A stretch of DNA of 64,000 nucleotides from Callorhinus ursinus (GCF_003265705.1 NW_020312902.1:11404419-11468418); one strand, 5' to 3'; positions 23,800 through 36,870 are shown, counted from the stretch's first letter. The notes: generated from the sequence alone by a model not told the origin. Numbers and translations: made by a program.

Positions 23800-26700
23800 T
23801 TCAACTGCTGCATGGTATTACATTGTGCAAATAGAATATTGATTATTTAAAAATTTACCAATGTGAGTGGTTTTTGTCTTAGCAAATAATACATCATAAT
23901 AACAGCATTGGGCTACATATGAGGTTGTTTCTCAAGAATGGATGTCAAGGAGGTAGATCTACTGTGTTAAAAGCTATGGGCTTCCCACCTTTGATGGGTG
24001 CCACTTGACCTCTAAAATTTTCACCAGTCTCATTAGATCTTCAAGTTAAAATAATGTTGCTGGGGCTGTTCCTAGCAAATTCATGTTGAATATTTACTCT
24101 GTCAGGTGCTCAGTCAAGTGTTCCCTTTTAATTCTTATAACAGGCCAGATAGGGTTACTCTTGCAAATGAGATACATGTTAATACTAGCATGACTGTTTA
24201 CAGAAAAATCTGCTGAGGCTCAGAGAGTTCTAGTCACTTGGCTAAATTTAGAAAGGTGTTTGTATCATCTTGATAAACTAAAGATGAACTTTATGTTCTA
24301 AAGGTAGAGGGTATATTACGTAGGCCATCCCAGCTGGCCAGGGAGTCTTTGACCCCTCAGTCTTGGGCTAAGGAGCACATCCCCAAATGTTCTATCCTGG
24401 TGTTCTGTATATGGGATCTGGGTTCTGTGCAGTATTTCTCCACTTCCTATCTGGCATAATGAAACGTGCAGTGAAACACAAAGTCAATAAAAGAAAATTG
24501 CTACTGAGGTTCTTACTGATCTGAGAGCAACCCAGAGAAGATTAACATGGCAAGGAGAAAACTGGAAAAAAAAAATGGGTCATTGGTTAATGCAACATAT
24601 ACCTTCCGTAGGGTAGGGCATGTGGAGAACAGTGCAGTCTTTGGCTCTTGTGCAACATGCTTAATGTGGTGACAGTGACCTAGGAATTCTTGAAAGATGT
24701 AAATGTTGTCACTTTGTTGCTGGCTTCCTGGAATCAGTTGGTATTAAGTAGCCTGATTTTCCTTAATCCTGTGAAGAAATGTGTTTATTTAACCCTGTTA
24801 TTGTGGTCACATGTTTAGCTTATTTAACATAGATTGCAGTGGTGGAAGAGTGTCTGGTCTCTTTAAAAAGTAGATCAGCTGCTGAGCTCTTAAGAGGTAG
24901 TTAATTGGTAGCTGCTGAGTCGAAAAAGCACCCCATGCCTCCCAGCTGAATCCAGAGGAGACCCAGAGAGGAAGGAAGGCTGCTTCCAACTATTCCAGCT
25001 CGAATGAGCTGAGCGCAGTTATTCTGAGAACCAGGAAATAATCAGACCAGATAAATTTAAGACACTTTGGCCCATGCTAGAGAATATTAAAATATTCTTG
25101 GTACATCGAAATTTTAGAAGTTTCTATAGAACAAATGAGAAATTAGCATATGTAGGGCCAGAATTTTCAATTTATAAAGAGGTCTGGGATACTTTTTATT
25201 TTACGCTTTTTGGATTACCTTCATACAGTTTAGCTTAATTGTGTTTGGTAGTTTATCTCTGTTTTGATCTTGTAAATGACTCCTCCTTGTTTTGGCGTAA
25301 ACTCTTGTGGCTTATCTTTAGCATTATTTTTTTTAAACATTCTGGACCTATCATGTTTTAATATTGGTCTTTTTTTCTGTCCTCCTCAAGGTCCTCAAAA
25401 GAAGAACCAATCACTGTCGACCTCTTGGCAGGGATTAGAAGGTAGAGCATCCTATCAGATACTAGAAATAGCTGACTCAGCCGATGGGAGGCTGACTCTC
25501 TGCCCATAGATGGTGAATATTTATTTGGAGCATATTCTTCTGTCATGCAAGTTTAGGTCGCATTTCTAACAGAAGTGCTACCAATTATGACCTTTATTGC
25601 CCTTGAAATGTGTGTCATGCACCTGGGAACATTAAACATTGCCTTATGTCTTTTAATCCACACCCCCCCAACCCCTCTCAGGGAGGTTACACCTTCACCC
25701 TCACCCCAATTTTACCAGTTAGAAGCAAAGAGAATTCCAGCAGCTCCTATGGGACCATAGTTATTGAGCGACTCAGAGGTGGAACTCTCTTCTCTCTGAT
25801 TCCAGGATTCATTACACTACCTTGCTAAATGCTTGCTTTAATTTCCCTGCCCTTTTTCCCCCCTACGCATCTTCTACAGCTTTAGGAGAAATTTGTTTGT
25901 TTTTTGTTTTGTTTTTCCATTTAGAGAAGCTTGGTACTCTTTAACAAATCTCCTTTTTCCTCTCTAACTTTGTTTGATGACACCTGGCCATAAATAGCTA
26001 AGAGGAAGAATGAACACATGAATAAAGTGTCCTCAAAACTAAGTGCAGAGAAAGTTCCTTCTTTTAAAATTTTATCTGGGACCTAATGAGCAAGTTTCGC
26101 CTATTAGCCTCTCCAGCTGAAGCAATTGGGACTAATGATCCTTTTCTGGTGTTTACCTCAAAGAGATGTTATAAGAATTAGATGAGTCGTTTGCTGGAAT
26201 AACAATATAATATTCAATATTTTGAGAATTGCACCAAGTGTCCCCACGGTTTGATTTTTATCTGAGAAAGACACTGGATTTCCCTACTCCTGCAACTTAT
26301 TTATAAAATATGCCAATATTTATTCGAACTTCTTTGGGTCCGGAAGGCAGATAGAAAATGCAAACATATTATGGTCATTTAATTCTTATTGAGCTACCAC
26401 CTGGGCCGTTTACAGTCCCAAAATGAGCACACAGACTCCTCGCTCCTTTCTGGGAGCTTGTGTACTAGCGTGTCCTCATGCGCTAAAATTAATTACATAA
26501 CTAGTGTCACCATGGGAGTGTATTACAATCATTGAACCTATTGAAAGACTGGCTTCATTTGCTTGGTTCCTAATTTTAAAACATAAATGACCAGATAGAG
26601 AACTAGCAAAAGTGGAGCCTTCTTTTTAAATGGAATTCTGAACAAAAAGGAAGGGTGACTATAACGCCCAATTAAATATTTTAGAACTCGAAATTTTCCT

Positions 26701-27690
26701 AACCAAGAGATTTCCTTTACCCAAATGTGAGTTGGGTGGTGTGAGTCTAGATATTTTTGCAGGGGGTGTTCAGGAGATGCAGAAAAGGAGGAAGCAGCTC
26801 CTAAGGAGGTCTCACGTCTTAGGTCTGAAGCTATGGCTGACTCTAACAGTTGTAGTTCTAACTTGTGTTGAAATGACCATTATGAACAGTCATGTGGAAC
26901 CAGCTCAGAGAGAAACAATGGATCTCTAGGCCAGACAACTTGATGAGGTCACCTATAGGCTTGATGGACTAGAGAATTTGAGTCATGTATAAGTATCACC
27001 GCCCTCTTCAACAAACTTGTGTGTGTGCGCACACGTGGGAACATGAAGTATACTGGCGCTGGTTCAAGGTTCCCCATCTGTACTTCACAAATACTCCCTT
27101 GAAGTGATGTCTAAAATGAAGGGACCTGTCTATGGCCGTAGTGCCCTGAATGCACCTGATCTTGTCTAAAATGAACCTAAAACCCAGCATTTCTTATTAC
27201 CAAAGCATTAAATACTTTCCCTTTATGCTGGCTAAATTAAACAAAAAATACATGCATTGGGGGCAGGTTTTTAATGTCGCTTTATCCCTAGCAGGTACAG
27301 CCTTTTGTCACAGTATAATCATGTACAGTCAGGAATCACACTGTCTGGGTTCAAATCCTGATTCTGCCATTTACAATAAATATGACTTTGAAATATAAAA
27401 TATAAAATGAGAATAGTAGTTATAAAGTCAGTTTCATAGGAAGTTTGTGAGGATAAAATCAAACCATCCACATAAATTTATGCACTAAGAGGACCAGAAT
27501 TCTAGAAGTGTTATCCCTTTAACTGTCAGTCTGTTTGGAAGCACAGATTTAATGATTCTCAAATGTGAAATAACTTTGAATTGAGATATGAGATTTACCA
27601 TTGACAGGCAAAAGCAAGTTAAAGGAGGAAAAGCCCAAATTATGGGTGATGTTTGCAATCACTCACCGAGCCCTTGTGTGTCATCTGTGG
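23800..27690. other. Long mostly unique tract with faint ancient relics
   Basis: Weak MIR-like blocks occur at about 24,090-24,240 and 25,600-25,800, and a weak LINE-2-like block at 26,370-26,480. None is strong enough to list alone. No exon is credible. The 65-codon frame at 26,732 and others show no domain. Confidence 0.4.
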
Positions 27691-27705
27691 AAAACCTCAT
27701 CGGTG

Positions 27706-27894
27706 GGACGCCTGGGTGGCTCAGTCGGTTAAGCGTCCGCCTTCAGCTCAGGCCATGATCCCAGGGTCCTGGGATTGAGACCCTCATCAGGCTCCTTGCT
27801 CAGTGGGGAGCCTGCTTCTCCCTCTGCCTGCCACTCCCCCTGCTTGTGCTCTCTCTCAATCTCTCTGATAAATAAATAAAATCTTAAAAAAAAT
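27706..27894 (+). mobile_element. Can-SINE, plus strand
   Basis: Head GGACGCCTGGGTGGCTCAGTC, body 'GATCCCAGGGTCCTGGGATTG' and an AAATAAATAAAATCTT tail. The flanks aaacctcatcggtgg and agacctcattgg are a diverged target duplication. Confidence 0.94.
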
Positions 27895-28058
27895 AGACCT
27901 CATTGGCAACGATAAAGCACCATACATAGAGTCCTGATTCACTTTCAGTCTTTACTAATAATAAATAGGAGATTTTTACTCCATTCTTCTATCAAAGCAT
28001 GGTTCTCCTATGGAGTTGGCAAAAGGTGGGGCTCTGGGTCACTGGGTTCACTTTGAAG

Positions 28059-28087
28059 GGTTTTTTGTTTGTTTGTTTGTTTGTTTA
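28059..28087. repeat. (TTTG)n tract
   Basis: Five to six tandem tttg units. Confidence 0.85.
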
Positions 28088-28449
28088 TCACTGGGAAGAG
28101 ATGTCTCATTCTTGGTGGGAAGCTAAGCGCCTGTTTCCCTGTGCTTTTCCCTCAAAGAGTAATCCTGCATAATGTCATGTGTCAAAATTATTTTTTTTTC
28201 TGGAGGAATTCACTGAAGCAAGATGTTCTAAGATGCCTTATAGGAACGCTGGAGCAGACTCAGCCTCCACATCTCTCAAGATGTAGGGAACCCAGCGATC
28301 ATGTGCAGCAGTATCTTCCCTTTAATGTGGAGATTGGTTGGGATTATCAAGGTGATAATAAATATCCTAAGCTGCTTTTTTTTAATTATAGATGCCCAGT
28401 TAAAAGTCTATATATTTGTGTTTTTAATTACGCAGAATAGCTAAATCAT

Positions 28450-29410
28450 TCAACTTTTGGTGGATATTCTTTTAATATGCTGAGGATTACATTGAGTTTA
28501 TCAAAGTGATTCAGAAGTCAGGTTAGCATTTTTATATATTGAATAAAAATAAGTAAATCGATACCTCACAATATATTTTTAAAAAGGTAAAACTTGATGT
28601 TTATGGGAGAATACTGTGAATGGTGTGGTAAAAGAAAAAAAAAAGAGGAGTCAACATCCTGGTAACCCAACCTCCTCAGAGAAACAGGTATTTCTTCCAT
28701 TCTTGAGGTTTGGAGTGGAGCTGGAGAGAGATTCAGTTTTCTCCATTAGAATCATTAGCGTTGCTTTACACTGAACTACAAAGGAAGGAAAGGTAGCACC
28801 CTCCTAAATGCCTCCCAGCCACACTTCCTTAAGCAGCCTCTGGGCTCCTCACTCTCCACTTGCCTCTGATCCTTGGAGCCAGGCCCGCCAGACGCAGATT
28901 CAACCACCTCAAGCTCCCGTCTTGCCCCTTCCCACCCGTTTGCTTATGAGACCTTCTTTACTACACAGTCTAATTAAGACTTAGCCAGGGTGCTTCCAGA
29001 TGTGACAAATAAGAGATTTTCCTGTTGAATTGATCTGCCTATCTCTGTTCTCGCCAAGCTGTCCCGTGGAACTCTCTTTCCAAATGTGTTTATGATGCTG
29101 ATTAACAGTTTCCCCAACCCACTATCAATGAGCTAGGGGATTAACGGACTTATAATTATATCTCACTTCTCCCAGAGCATCAGGAGTGATTAATGTGCCA
29201 CATGCGGCTGACTTTGCTCACTCTGTATTTCAGTATCTGGGAGGCTTATCTCCCCAGGCTCCTTCACTGTACATGGCTGAAAAGTTCTCCTGGAAGCAGA
29301 AAACTCACTTGTTCTGTAGACAACAGAACTCAGAAAATAAGGAAGTGGGGAAGGATTTAAGAAAAGCAGCCAAAACTTCATATACCTCAAGGAGGGAAGA
29401 AACAACCGCT
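28450..29410. other. Unique tract, possibly conserved non-coding
   Basis: No repeat is recognised. The part 28,960-29,240 is moderately complex, free of repeats and rich in TAAT-type words (TTAATTAAG-like and TTATAATTATA). No coding frame spans it in a convincing way. Confidence 0.35.
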
Positions 29411-29424
29411 GAACTCTAGAAGCT

Positions 29425-29636
29425 TTCTTTATTTTTTAAATTTTTTTAAAGATTTTTTTTAATTTATTTGGGAGAGAGAGAGAGAGAGAACGCACAGGCA
29501 GGGGGGAGTGGCAGGCAGAGGGAGAAGCAGGCTCTCCGCTGAGCAAGGAGCCCGATGAGGGACTCCATCCAAGGACCCTGGGATCATGACCTGAGCCGAA
29601 GGCAGACGCTTAACTGACTGAGCCACCCAGGCATCC
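29425..29636 (-). mobile_element. Can-SINE, minus strand
   Basis: T-rich left end (TTTAAAGATTTTTTTTAATTTATTTGGGAGAGAG), a (GA)n run, body 'GACCCTGGGATCATGACC' region and right head GAGCCACCCAGGCATCCC. A short duplication ctagaag lies on each side. Confidence 0.92.
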
Positions 29637-29640
29637 CTAG

Positions 29641-32290
29641 AAGATTTTTTGAGACTGTGAATAGGAGTATTTAATCTTGTTCACCTGTAGTTCTTCTCTC
29701 TGTAAAAGGCGGGCTTCCCTACCATACTGAATAGTTGCATGATCATTTATTATTTAATTGAAGTAAGAGCATAGCATGGTTCTTGGCACATAGACATTAG
29801 TGTTTACTTGTAGATAAGTCACTGTTTTTGTTCAAGGCCTTCACCATCACCTGTTGGCTGTAGCAACCAAACACTTTGCACAGCGCATGCTGTGCCCTGG
29901 ACAGGATTCAAACCATTGCCATTTTGTAGCAGTGAGACTGGCGCTTTGTGGGGAACAGGATTCGAGAACGGCATGTCATATTATATTGGCTCTTGGACCC
30001 ATTCCTCCCTTTGAAAAGAGGACGATGAGCTTGTTCTTTTGGCAGGTTTTGTGGTGGACAGTTTTGGTAGTGATTGTGACACAGATCCCTCCAGTGGTCA
30101 ATTTTTGTTTCTAGATTAATGGGTGCAGCAGTGAGTTTGAAGATGTGATGTGGTCTGAAGTGTCCTGAGTGAGGAGGAGGGTGGGCAGGAGGCTTAAGTG
30201 TTGATCCCTCCCACCAAAACGATGTCAAGTAACAACAGCCCTGTTGTCATTTTCCTTTGGCATTGGACACTGTGGAGAACTACCCAACTCATAAGACCTC
30301 TTTTTTCTGGAGACATCTCCACATATCTGTGGGGCAACAAGAGGAGGTGCCTAGCAGGCTCGTTTATAGTAAGTGACTTACCTCTCCTAAATTAAAGCTG
30401 GTTGAAATCAATGCACTTTCCCACCCCAGGAAACTGGAATTGAGACTGAGGGAGAACAGCTGTTGGTACAACTGACAGAAAGTCTGGTTGTTCTGGGGAG
30501 GCCACTTTCCACCCATCGTGCAGACTGGGGAGCGAGAGAGGGGGAAAACATTCAAATAACGAGAGAAACCAAGAAAAGATATGGACAAAGAGCACTCCTT
30601 GGATCTTCATGGTTTTCATGCCTGATTTCAGCCCCAAGGCTTTCAATCCATGCTATGCCCCTTTATGCATGTAATAACTTTCCCTTTATTTTCTCTTTTT
30701 TGTTTAATCTAGTTCCATCTGGTGTCTGTTAATTGTTGGAACCACAAGAGTCCTCACTAGTCGATGTACGTGTGTTTTATGCGTATTTATGTATCTGGAA
30801 TGCAGCTCTGGGTAACATCCAATTCAAAAGGCAATCCTTCAGAGTCTCAGTCCCACAGAGAAGCTGTGAGACTTTGTTCTTGGGTCTATCAAAACATTGC
30901 AAATGATGCTGCTGATTCCAATGGACTCTCCTTTCTCTCTCTTGGCACCACTGGATCATGCCTAGGTCTGAGATTCTGAACGTGATTGAATAACATATGA
31001 GGAAGGATGACATATCAGTTAGTCCAGATTTCTGGCTTTGGAAGACAGAACTACACAGGGTCCTAGTGCAGAAAAGTTGGGCAAGGGAACCAGAAGAAAG
31101 GAGAGGAGATGCTGAGGCTACTGTGGAGCACAAATAGGCTTTCAGGTGTCAGAGAGAACTCCAGAGAAGGGTCTGTAAGCAGTTAAACATAATTACCTGA
31201 AAGCCAGGGCTAAGTGGAGATTGGGTGTCATTCACATTTTGAGGCTGTTAATGCAAAGTTCTTCTTTCCTATCAACATTACAGAAACCTTCCAAAAAAAG
31301 TCAATCATTTTCAATAAGAATGGAAATAAAGTCATTCAAGGCAGTTTGCCAAATTATATTACTCTGTGCCTCCAAGCTGTAGGCATTGATTCCTGAAATG
31401 ACTCTGGACATGATCAATTGCTTTTGGATTGCTAATCTGATGAGTATTATAGGCCATGGCTAGAAAAAAAATGCGTTAGAAATGGGGAAAAAAAATCTGG
31501 CAGGGGTTGGAAAGGATCACTGGAAAGTTACTTTTTAATGAAACCAAAAGAGGTAGCTTAACAGTGAAAGAAAGGAGACACTATTGACACGCCGAATAGT
31601 TCTCATGATCTCTCATGATCTCTTACCTCAAGGATTAGGGAAAGGAGAGTTTGTTCTATCATTATTTTCAGCCAGAGGTGGGACATTTCTCACTTGTGCT
31701 GTGACTTCATGTGTTCAGACATCTGCCTCAGCATGGGAGATAATGCTCCCCAGGTAAGCTTAGCTCTCCTATTTGGAAACAAGCCAGTTTCTGAAAAAAG
31801 AACAGTTTGAGAACTGTGGGCAGTAATACCCCTCTACTTGTTTCTCTGAGGACAGCGATGAGAGGCAAGATTCTAGGATTCAGGTGAACTGCGCAAATGA
31901 TACTTAGAAGACTCAGAAGACTCAGTGCCCTGTGTGTATCTCCACGTTGTGGCCCTTCTCCTTTTACTGGCATTTCTCCTGCTCTCTTTTTGTGTTTGTG
32001 ATTCTCTGCCTTTTCTTTAGTTCTTTATGAGCCACTCTTTCTTTTTCTCTTGTATTCTCTTTCTCCCTTATGTCTATTTCTCTTTTTTATATTTTTTAAA
32101 TCCTTTCAGTATAATGTAGAAATGAGTTTTGCCCTTTAAGTGATTATTGTATTAATCGAGCAAATTTTTTTTTTCTGTTCAAAGTTGAGTTTGGCCATGA
32201 ATATGCTTTTACTGCAGTCTTTCACTATCCCTCCAAACAAAGAAAAATACTGAGTAATTAAAGTTGCTGTTCCACTTCTGTGAATTTGGA
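29641..32290. other. Long unique non-coding tract
   Basis: No repeat family is named here. Short local tandem duplications occur: 'tctcatga' at about 31,602-31,622 and 'agaagactc' at about 31,906-31,924. Frames of 85-118 codons (for example 29,854-30,114 and 30,777-31,133) lack recognisable domains. Confidence 0.4.
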
Positions 32291-32307
32291 CTTAAAAGAG
32301 TTTTATT

Positions 32308-32493
32308 GGGGTGCTTGGGTGGCTCAGTCAGTAAGGCCTCTGACTCTTGATTTTGACTTGGGTCATGATCTCAGGGTCATGGGATCGAGCCCCACATTGG
32401 GCTCCATGCTCAGTGTGGAGTCTGCTGATCCCTCTCCCTCTGCTCCTCCCCCTGCTTGCACTCTCTCTCAACTAAATAAATAAAATCTTTAAA
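32308..32493 (+). mobile_element. Can-SINE, older plus-strand copy
   Basis: Head GGGGTGCTTGGGTGGCTCAG with the older body type 'GACTCTTGATTTTGACTTGGGTCATGATC', ending AAATAAATAAAATCTTT. The diverged duplication aag(a/-)gt(t/c)ttatt flanks it at about 32,296 and 32,495. Confidence 0.93.
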
Positions 32494-32634
32494 AAAAGTC
32501 TTATTAATATATTTCAATACCTTTATATTTGTGATTTCTCTTTGTTTGCACAGCAGAGCTATGGGTATGGGGAACCAAGACACAAAGAGGGCATAGATAA
32601 AAGCACAATGGACTTTAGAATGTACAGATTTTGG

Positions 32635-32850
32635 ATTTAGATGTGCTTCAACTACTGAATAACAGTTATATGACTTCAAACAAGATATTTAACCCCATTT
32701 TCTTATCTGTGACTTTTGGGATCAAAATAACGCCTACCTTATGGTATAGAGAGGAGGATAAAGTACTATGTGATGTAGGTAGAGCACTTCTCCCAGGTCT
32801 TTAGGCATTCTCAATAAATGATTGCCATTATTATTAATAATGCTGTTATT
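32635..32850 (+). mobile_element. MIR relic, plus strand
   Basis: 'ACAGTTATATGACTTCAAACAAGATATTTAACCCC' leads into 'TTATCTGTGACTTTTGGGATCAAAATAACGCCTACCTTATGG' and a terminal 'CATTCTCAATAAATGATTGCCATTATTATT', the MIR order from middle to 3' end. Confidence 0.8.
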
Positions 32851-33089
32851 AGACTTGTCTGAGTTCATCTGATACTAAGTAATAAATGTGGGAACTGGCA
32901 TTTGACCAACAAAAGAGATGTTCTTAGGACTAAAAGAAGCAACATAGAGTTGCTTCTCTATGTCCTTCACTTTTTCAAGTGGCAAAATGGTTCACATAAT
33001 TTTTGAATCTGTAAGTTCTTGTATGCCATGGTAATCCTCTCTGGTCCAGCATACCCCTCCAAAGCTTCCTTCTATCAACTCTTCCTTTG

Positions 33090-33440
33090 CCACAATGTTC
33101 CTTCCTACCTCAAAGACATCACACAAGCTGTTCACCCTGCTTAGAATGTAGCTTATGTTTTCAACACTAGTAATTCTCTGGTATAAGAATAAAGAGCCTA
33201 CCTGCCAGACTAGAACTTGGATAAGGGTGAGACAGACAGAATGAGTTTGTATGTGTATGTGTACGTGCAACTGTATGTACTTATATTTGATTAATGCCTG
33301 TTCCCCACCCTTAATTGTAATGTCTGTGAAATCAAAGACATACTTTCTTTACCTCATCCCATATCCTGAATACCTAGTTCTGGTCTGACAGAAAATACGA
33401 GTTCAATACATATTTGTTGGGTTAATTGAATGACCTGTTG
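33090..33440 (+). mobile_element. LINE-2 3' relic, plus strand
   Basis: It ends 'CCTGAATACCTAGTTCTGG...GAGTTCAATACATATTTGTTGGGTTAATTGAATGA', the LINE-2 3' terminus. Upstream parts are weaker. Confidence 0.6.
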
Positions 33441-34084
33441 AGCATTTAGGAAAGAGGTTTAAAATGGAGAGGCTCTCTTTTCAGTTGTGGGATTTTATTG
33501 GGAGTGAGTGAGCTAACATTCACTGTACACGTTTACCACATACTATGGTTTGGGGAAATTACAGGGAAAGGGAGACGCAGACTGATTTTTGCAGTTGAAT
33601 GCTTGCATGAGTGGTGTATGGTAAGGAGGCTGTGGACGCCCACGCAAGTAGGTAGATTTAGTGTGACTTTTCCTGACTAATGTGTTCCCAAACCAATAAG
33701 CCCATCCCCCTGACTGTTGGAAGGGAATATTGACCAAAATGCACATGCCTTTATGGTACTCTTCCAGTATTACACAGAGATGCCAAGTTACCAATGAATG
33801 ACCCAAACATTCTGTATAAAAACAAAATTAAATTTCAGGCTTGCCTTAGGGAATTTGCTTTAATGAAGTATAACAATTGATTGAAATCCCTTATGAGAAC
33901 ATCTAGCACAGTGTCTGTACATCCTATGGGCTTAATATATATTAATCTTCTTCCCATTAGAGCAAAGTTAAGAAAATTATAGGGCTTCATTTGGCTTAAT
34001 ATCTTTAACTGGGCTGACTTCTTGATTTGTTATCTAGCAACTGTGAGTGTTCATTTCCTAGAATCACAGACCATTGAGCTGGAA

Positions 34085-34440
34085 TGACTTTAGAGATTCT
34101 CTGGTCCAACTGATTCATTTTTATAACAAAGAGTAAAGAGAAGCCAAGGGAGGTTAAGTGACTTGGCAAAGGTCACACATGTGCTTCTTTGATTTAGAAG
34201 TCAGCATGTGTAATATGTTATGTCCCTCAAGTGAAGAGAAGTGGGGAGAGAACACAGATTGACAGTGCTTTCTTCTACTTATCGAGCACCTGCTACCCCA
34301 GCCAATATGTTAGAGCCCTAACACTCAGTACCGTATTTCACTTAAAGTCAAGTAGGCACCATGATCACATGTGGTCTAGAAAGATAGGAAAACTGAGGCT
34401 CCAAGGTAATCGACACATTGCCAAAATTACAGATATAAGA
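34085..34440 (-). mobile_element. Two MIR-like relics, minus strand
   Basis: 'GCCAAGGGAGGTTAAGTGACTTGGCAAAGGTCACACATG' (34,143-34,181) and, further right, 'GAAAACTGAGGCTCCAAGGTAATCGACACATTGCC' each resemble the reverse-complement MIR core. They may be two insertions or one broken copy plus a MIR3-type element. Confidence 0.6.
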
Positions 34441-34804
34441 AGTGGTGTGGGTGGGAGCCTGCCTGAAATATGGGCCACTTTTTTTTTCTGTTCCGTGGCG
34501 GCAGTTTCACATGAGGAAAAGATGGGAAATTCAACATTAAGGATAGTCAGATGAGAAACGATTAATGCCACCATCTAATATGTGTTAGCCGAAACCTTAA
34601 AATGCCTTTTGAACTGAACAGTTTTACCAGGTAAAGATATAGAGGCCCCCAATCCACGTGGCAGAAGTCCGCTGATCCAGAAAACACCTTCCTCCCCATT
34701 AAAACTAGCCAATTAGTTCCAAATTGTGAGGGATAAAATTAAAAAAAAAAATAGAGAAGTAAATTCAACCCCAACTTTCTGTTTTCTTTGGTAAAATAAC
34801 CTTA

Positions 34805-34985
34805 TTTCCTTCACCAGAACTCATTTATTCATTCTTTTATTTGCTCACCAAACATAGTTTAAGAACTTACTTAGTAGAGACGCCAGGTGGAGAACTGAGG
34901 AGACGGATGAAGAAGTCTCTGTTCTTTCCATCAGAGTGTTCACATTCTCACTGAGGGATGATGGACAGGCCAACAAATAATTGTG
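34805..34985 (-). mobile_element. LINE-2-like relic, minus strand
   Basis: 'ACTCATTTATTCATTCTTTTATTTGCTCACCAAACATAG' resembles the reverse-complement LINE-2 end, and 'CAACAAATAATTGTGATG' closes it. Similarity is modest. Confidence 0.42.
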
Positions 34986-34989
34986 ATGC

Positions 34990-36020
34990 AGTGGTTTCTG
35001 TACCTTGACAGAAATCCATTTGCCATTGAACCCGGTGGGTTGTGTTTGGCTCTCAGGTAATTCTGTATATAAGGACCTGCCAGAGGAATCGAGGATGGGA
35101 ACCTTCCCCTGTAGCACTGGGTGATTGAAACTTCTGCAGTGCCCTTGCTGGTCCTGCTAATAAATCAGGTAGGATCCACTGGGTGGCTTTCATGGCTGTC
35201 CTTGAGGAAAGGTGTCATACAGCGTCTCGGGGATGAGTGTAATGGTTTATGACTTCAGCACCTGAAGTCCTATCACACAGCAAGTTCCCTGGAGATGGTG
35301 ATCATACAGAACGAATATTGCTTAGCTGGTGATAATGTCACGCTGCCGTGCTGAGTTACACGGGTTGCCTGATTCCTGCAGCTAAAAAACTCCTGGGTGA
35401 TTAATCCTGATGTAATGTAAATAGAGTCAGTGTCAAGGAGATCATAAATGAGAAAATGGATGCTCGGGTGGGGACATTAGTGAGGAATAGAGAGACGCCA
35501 TCACCCTGTTCATTCCTCAGTCAGCCCCTGACAACATCATTATCCAAGTGAGAAGAGGCACATCACTCAGCTAGATCCTGGAAGACTTCCAGATCTTCCT
35601 CCCCTACCCCCACCCCCAGCTCTATTTTAAACAGTAAATATTTTACAAATCGTGTAACCAGGTTTTCTCTTGCTTGCCATGCCTTCGGGGAGGAGTTATA
35701 GGACCACCCCAGTATAAGAGAATCTGATAGTCAGGCACCTTAATTGCCAACCAGACAAACTGGGGCATGAGTTATTCATAATTGTTAAAGGCCTCATTAG
35801 AGATTCCTTTAAGATTAAGGTCTCACACATATGACTTACAGAAATTTAATTGCACATACATGCTAGATTTCCGGTTTGCTGACATTCAGCTCTTTAATTG
35901 GTTTCTACCCAGACATGTAGAAGTCCACCCACATCATTTGTCTTGTGTGTTTGGTAACTTGACTGCCGATGTGAAGGGTCCTGGGAAGGTGTCCCATCAC
36001 ACTGGACACTTTCTCGCCAC
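34990..36020. other. Unique tract, possibly conserved non-coding
   Basis: Repeat-free, balanced-composition sequence, most notable at 35,270-35,580 and 35,700-35,960, with many TAAT/ATTA words and no credible reading frame. Confidence 0.35.
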
Positions 36021-36028
36021 CATGCTTG

Positions 36029-36114
36029 AGCTTCTCTTTTCTTTGTTTTCCTAGTCCTTCCCTTTCCTCCCCTTCCTACTTCTTCCCTTCCCTTTCTCTG
36101 TGTCTCTCTTCCCA
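36029..36114. repeat. CT-rich low-complexity tract
   Basis: Almost pure pyrimidine with ccttccc and cttttc words. Confidence 0.85.
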
Positions 36115-36206
36115 TCTGGAAAAAGATATATATATTTTAGAGGTAGCCTCTGCTTCAAGCTTTAATCAGAGCACTCCCTCCAAACAAATCCGTTGCTCTG
36201 CCAAAG

Positions 36207-36228
36207 AAAAAAAAAAAAAAAAAAGAAA
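36207..36228 (+). repeat. Poly-A run
   Basis: About 18 A residues, interrupted only at the edges by G. It is flanked by similar 13-mers (aatccgttgctct and aacccattgctct). Confidence 0.85.
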
Positions 36229-36619
36229 CCCATTGCTCTAGTCATCTGAAGAAATAAATACCGTGAAAGAAATTTCATTGAATAACATTTTTCTCCATCT
36301 TGTTAAACTTCTCAGAAACATTTCATTGTGTAAATGAAGTTTATCTCAAACTCATTTGAAAGTCTGTAGAGCTTTGGAGTCATTTATTCTTTACCAAGAT
36401 GCTCGCGATTTCCTTTTAATGTGGGTGGTCACATTCCTGCAGCAGATGGTGGATTTTTAGGTTGGCAACCACGGGGTCCTGGGTGGGAGAGAGGAAGGCT
36501 GTTAAGTTGTCTGAAGAGAGGCTGATGTAACTCTCAAGGCTGACATTCAGTTGACCTTCAGCTGTTCCAGGGCTTATCTCTTCATGCCAGGGTTATTTCA
36601 GCAATCCCTCCGCTGGCCC

Positions 36620-36850
36620 TACTTCTTCTCGGATCTCCCTCTTGCTTACTGCTGTTATCAGAAGCACCTTTCTGAAGGGCTCTTTTTACCCGGCAGACTC
36701 CCCTGGCTTCCTACTTAAACTGCCTGTGGAGCTAAGTTCCAGCTCCTTAACTCCGACATCTGGGGTACTCCAGAATATATCCTTCCTCTGACTGAATTTA
36801 CCTTCCTGAAATGTGCCGTGGTTTTGACATTCCCCTTGGAGTATCCCTCG
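36620..36850 (+). mobile_element. LINE-2 relic, plus strand
   Basis: 'CCCTGGCTTCCTACTTAAACTGCCTGTGGAGCTAAGTTCCAGCTCCTTAACTC' fits the LINE-2 stretch that precedes 'CCTACAAGGCCCT'. A weak continuation may lie after the SINE, at about 37,200-37,420. Confidence 0.48.
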
Positions 36851-36870
36851 GGACACAGAAATTAACCATT

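Noticed and set aside
29854..30114. 86-codon frame with a hydrophobic C-terminal stretch, possible small membrane protein
   Set aside because: The hydrophobic run is composition-driven, no conservation or start context supports it, and an overlapping minus-strand frame exists.
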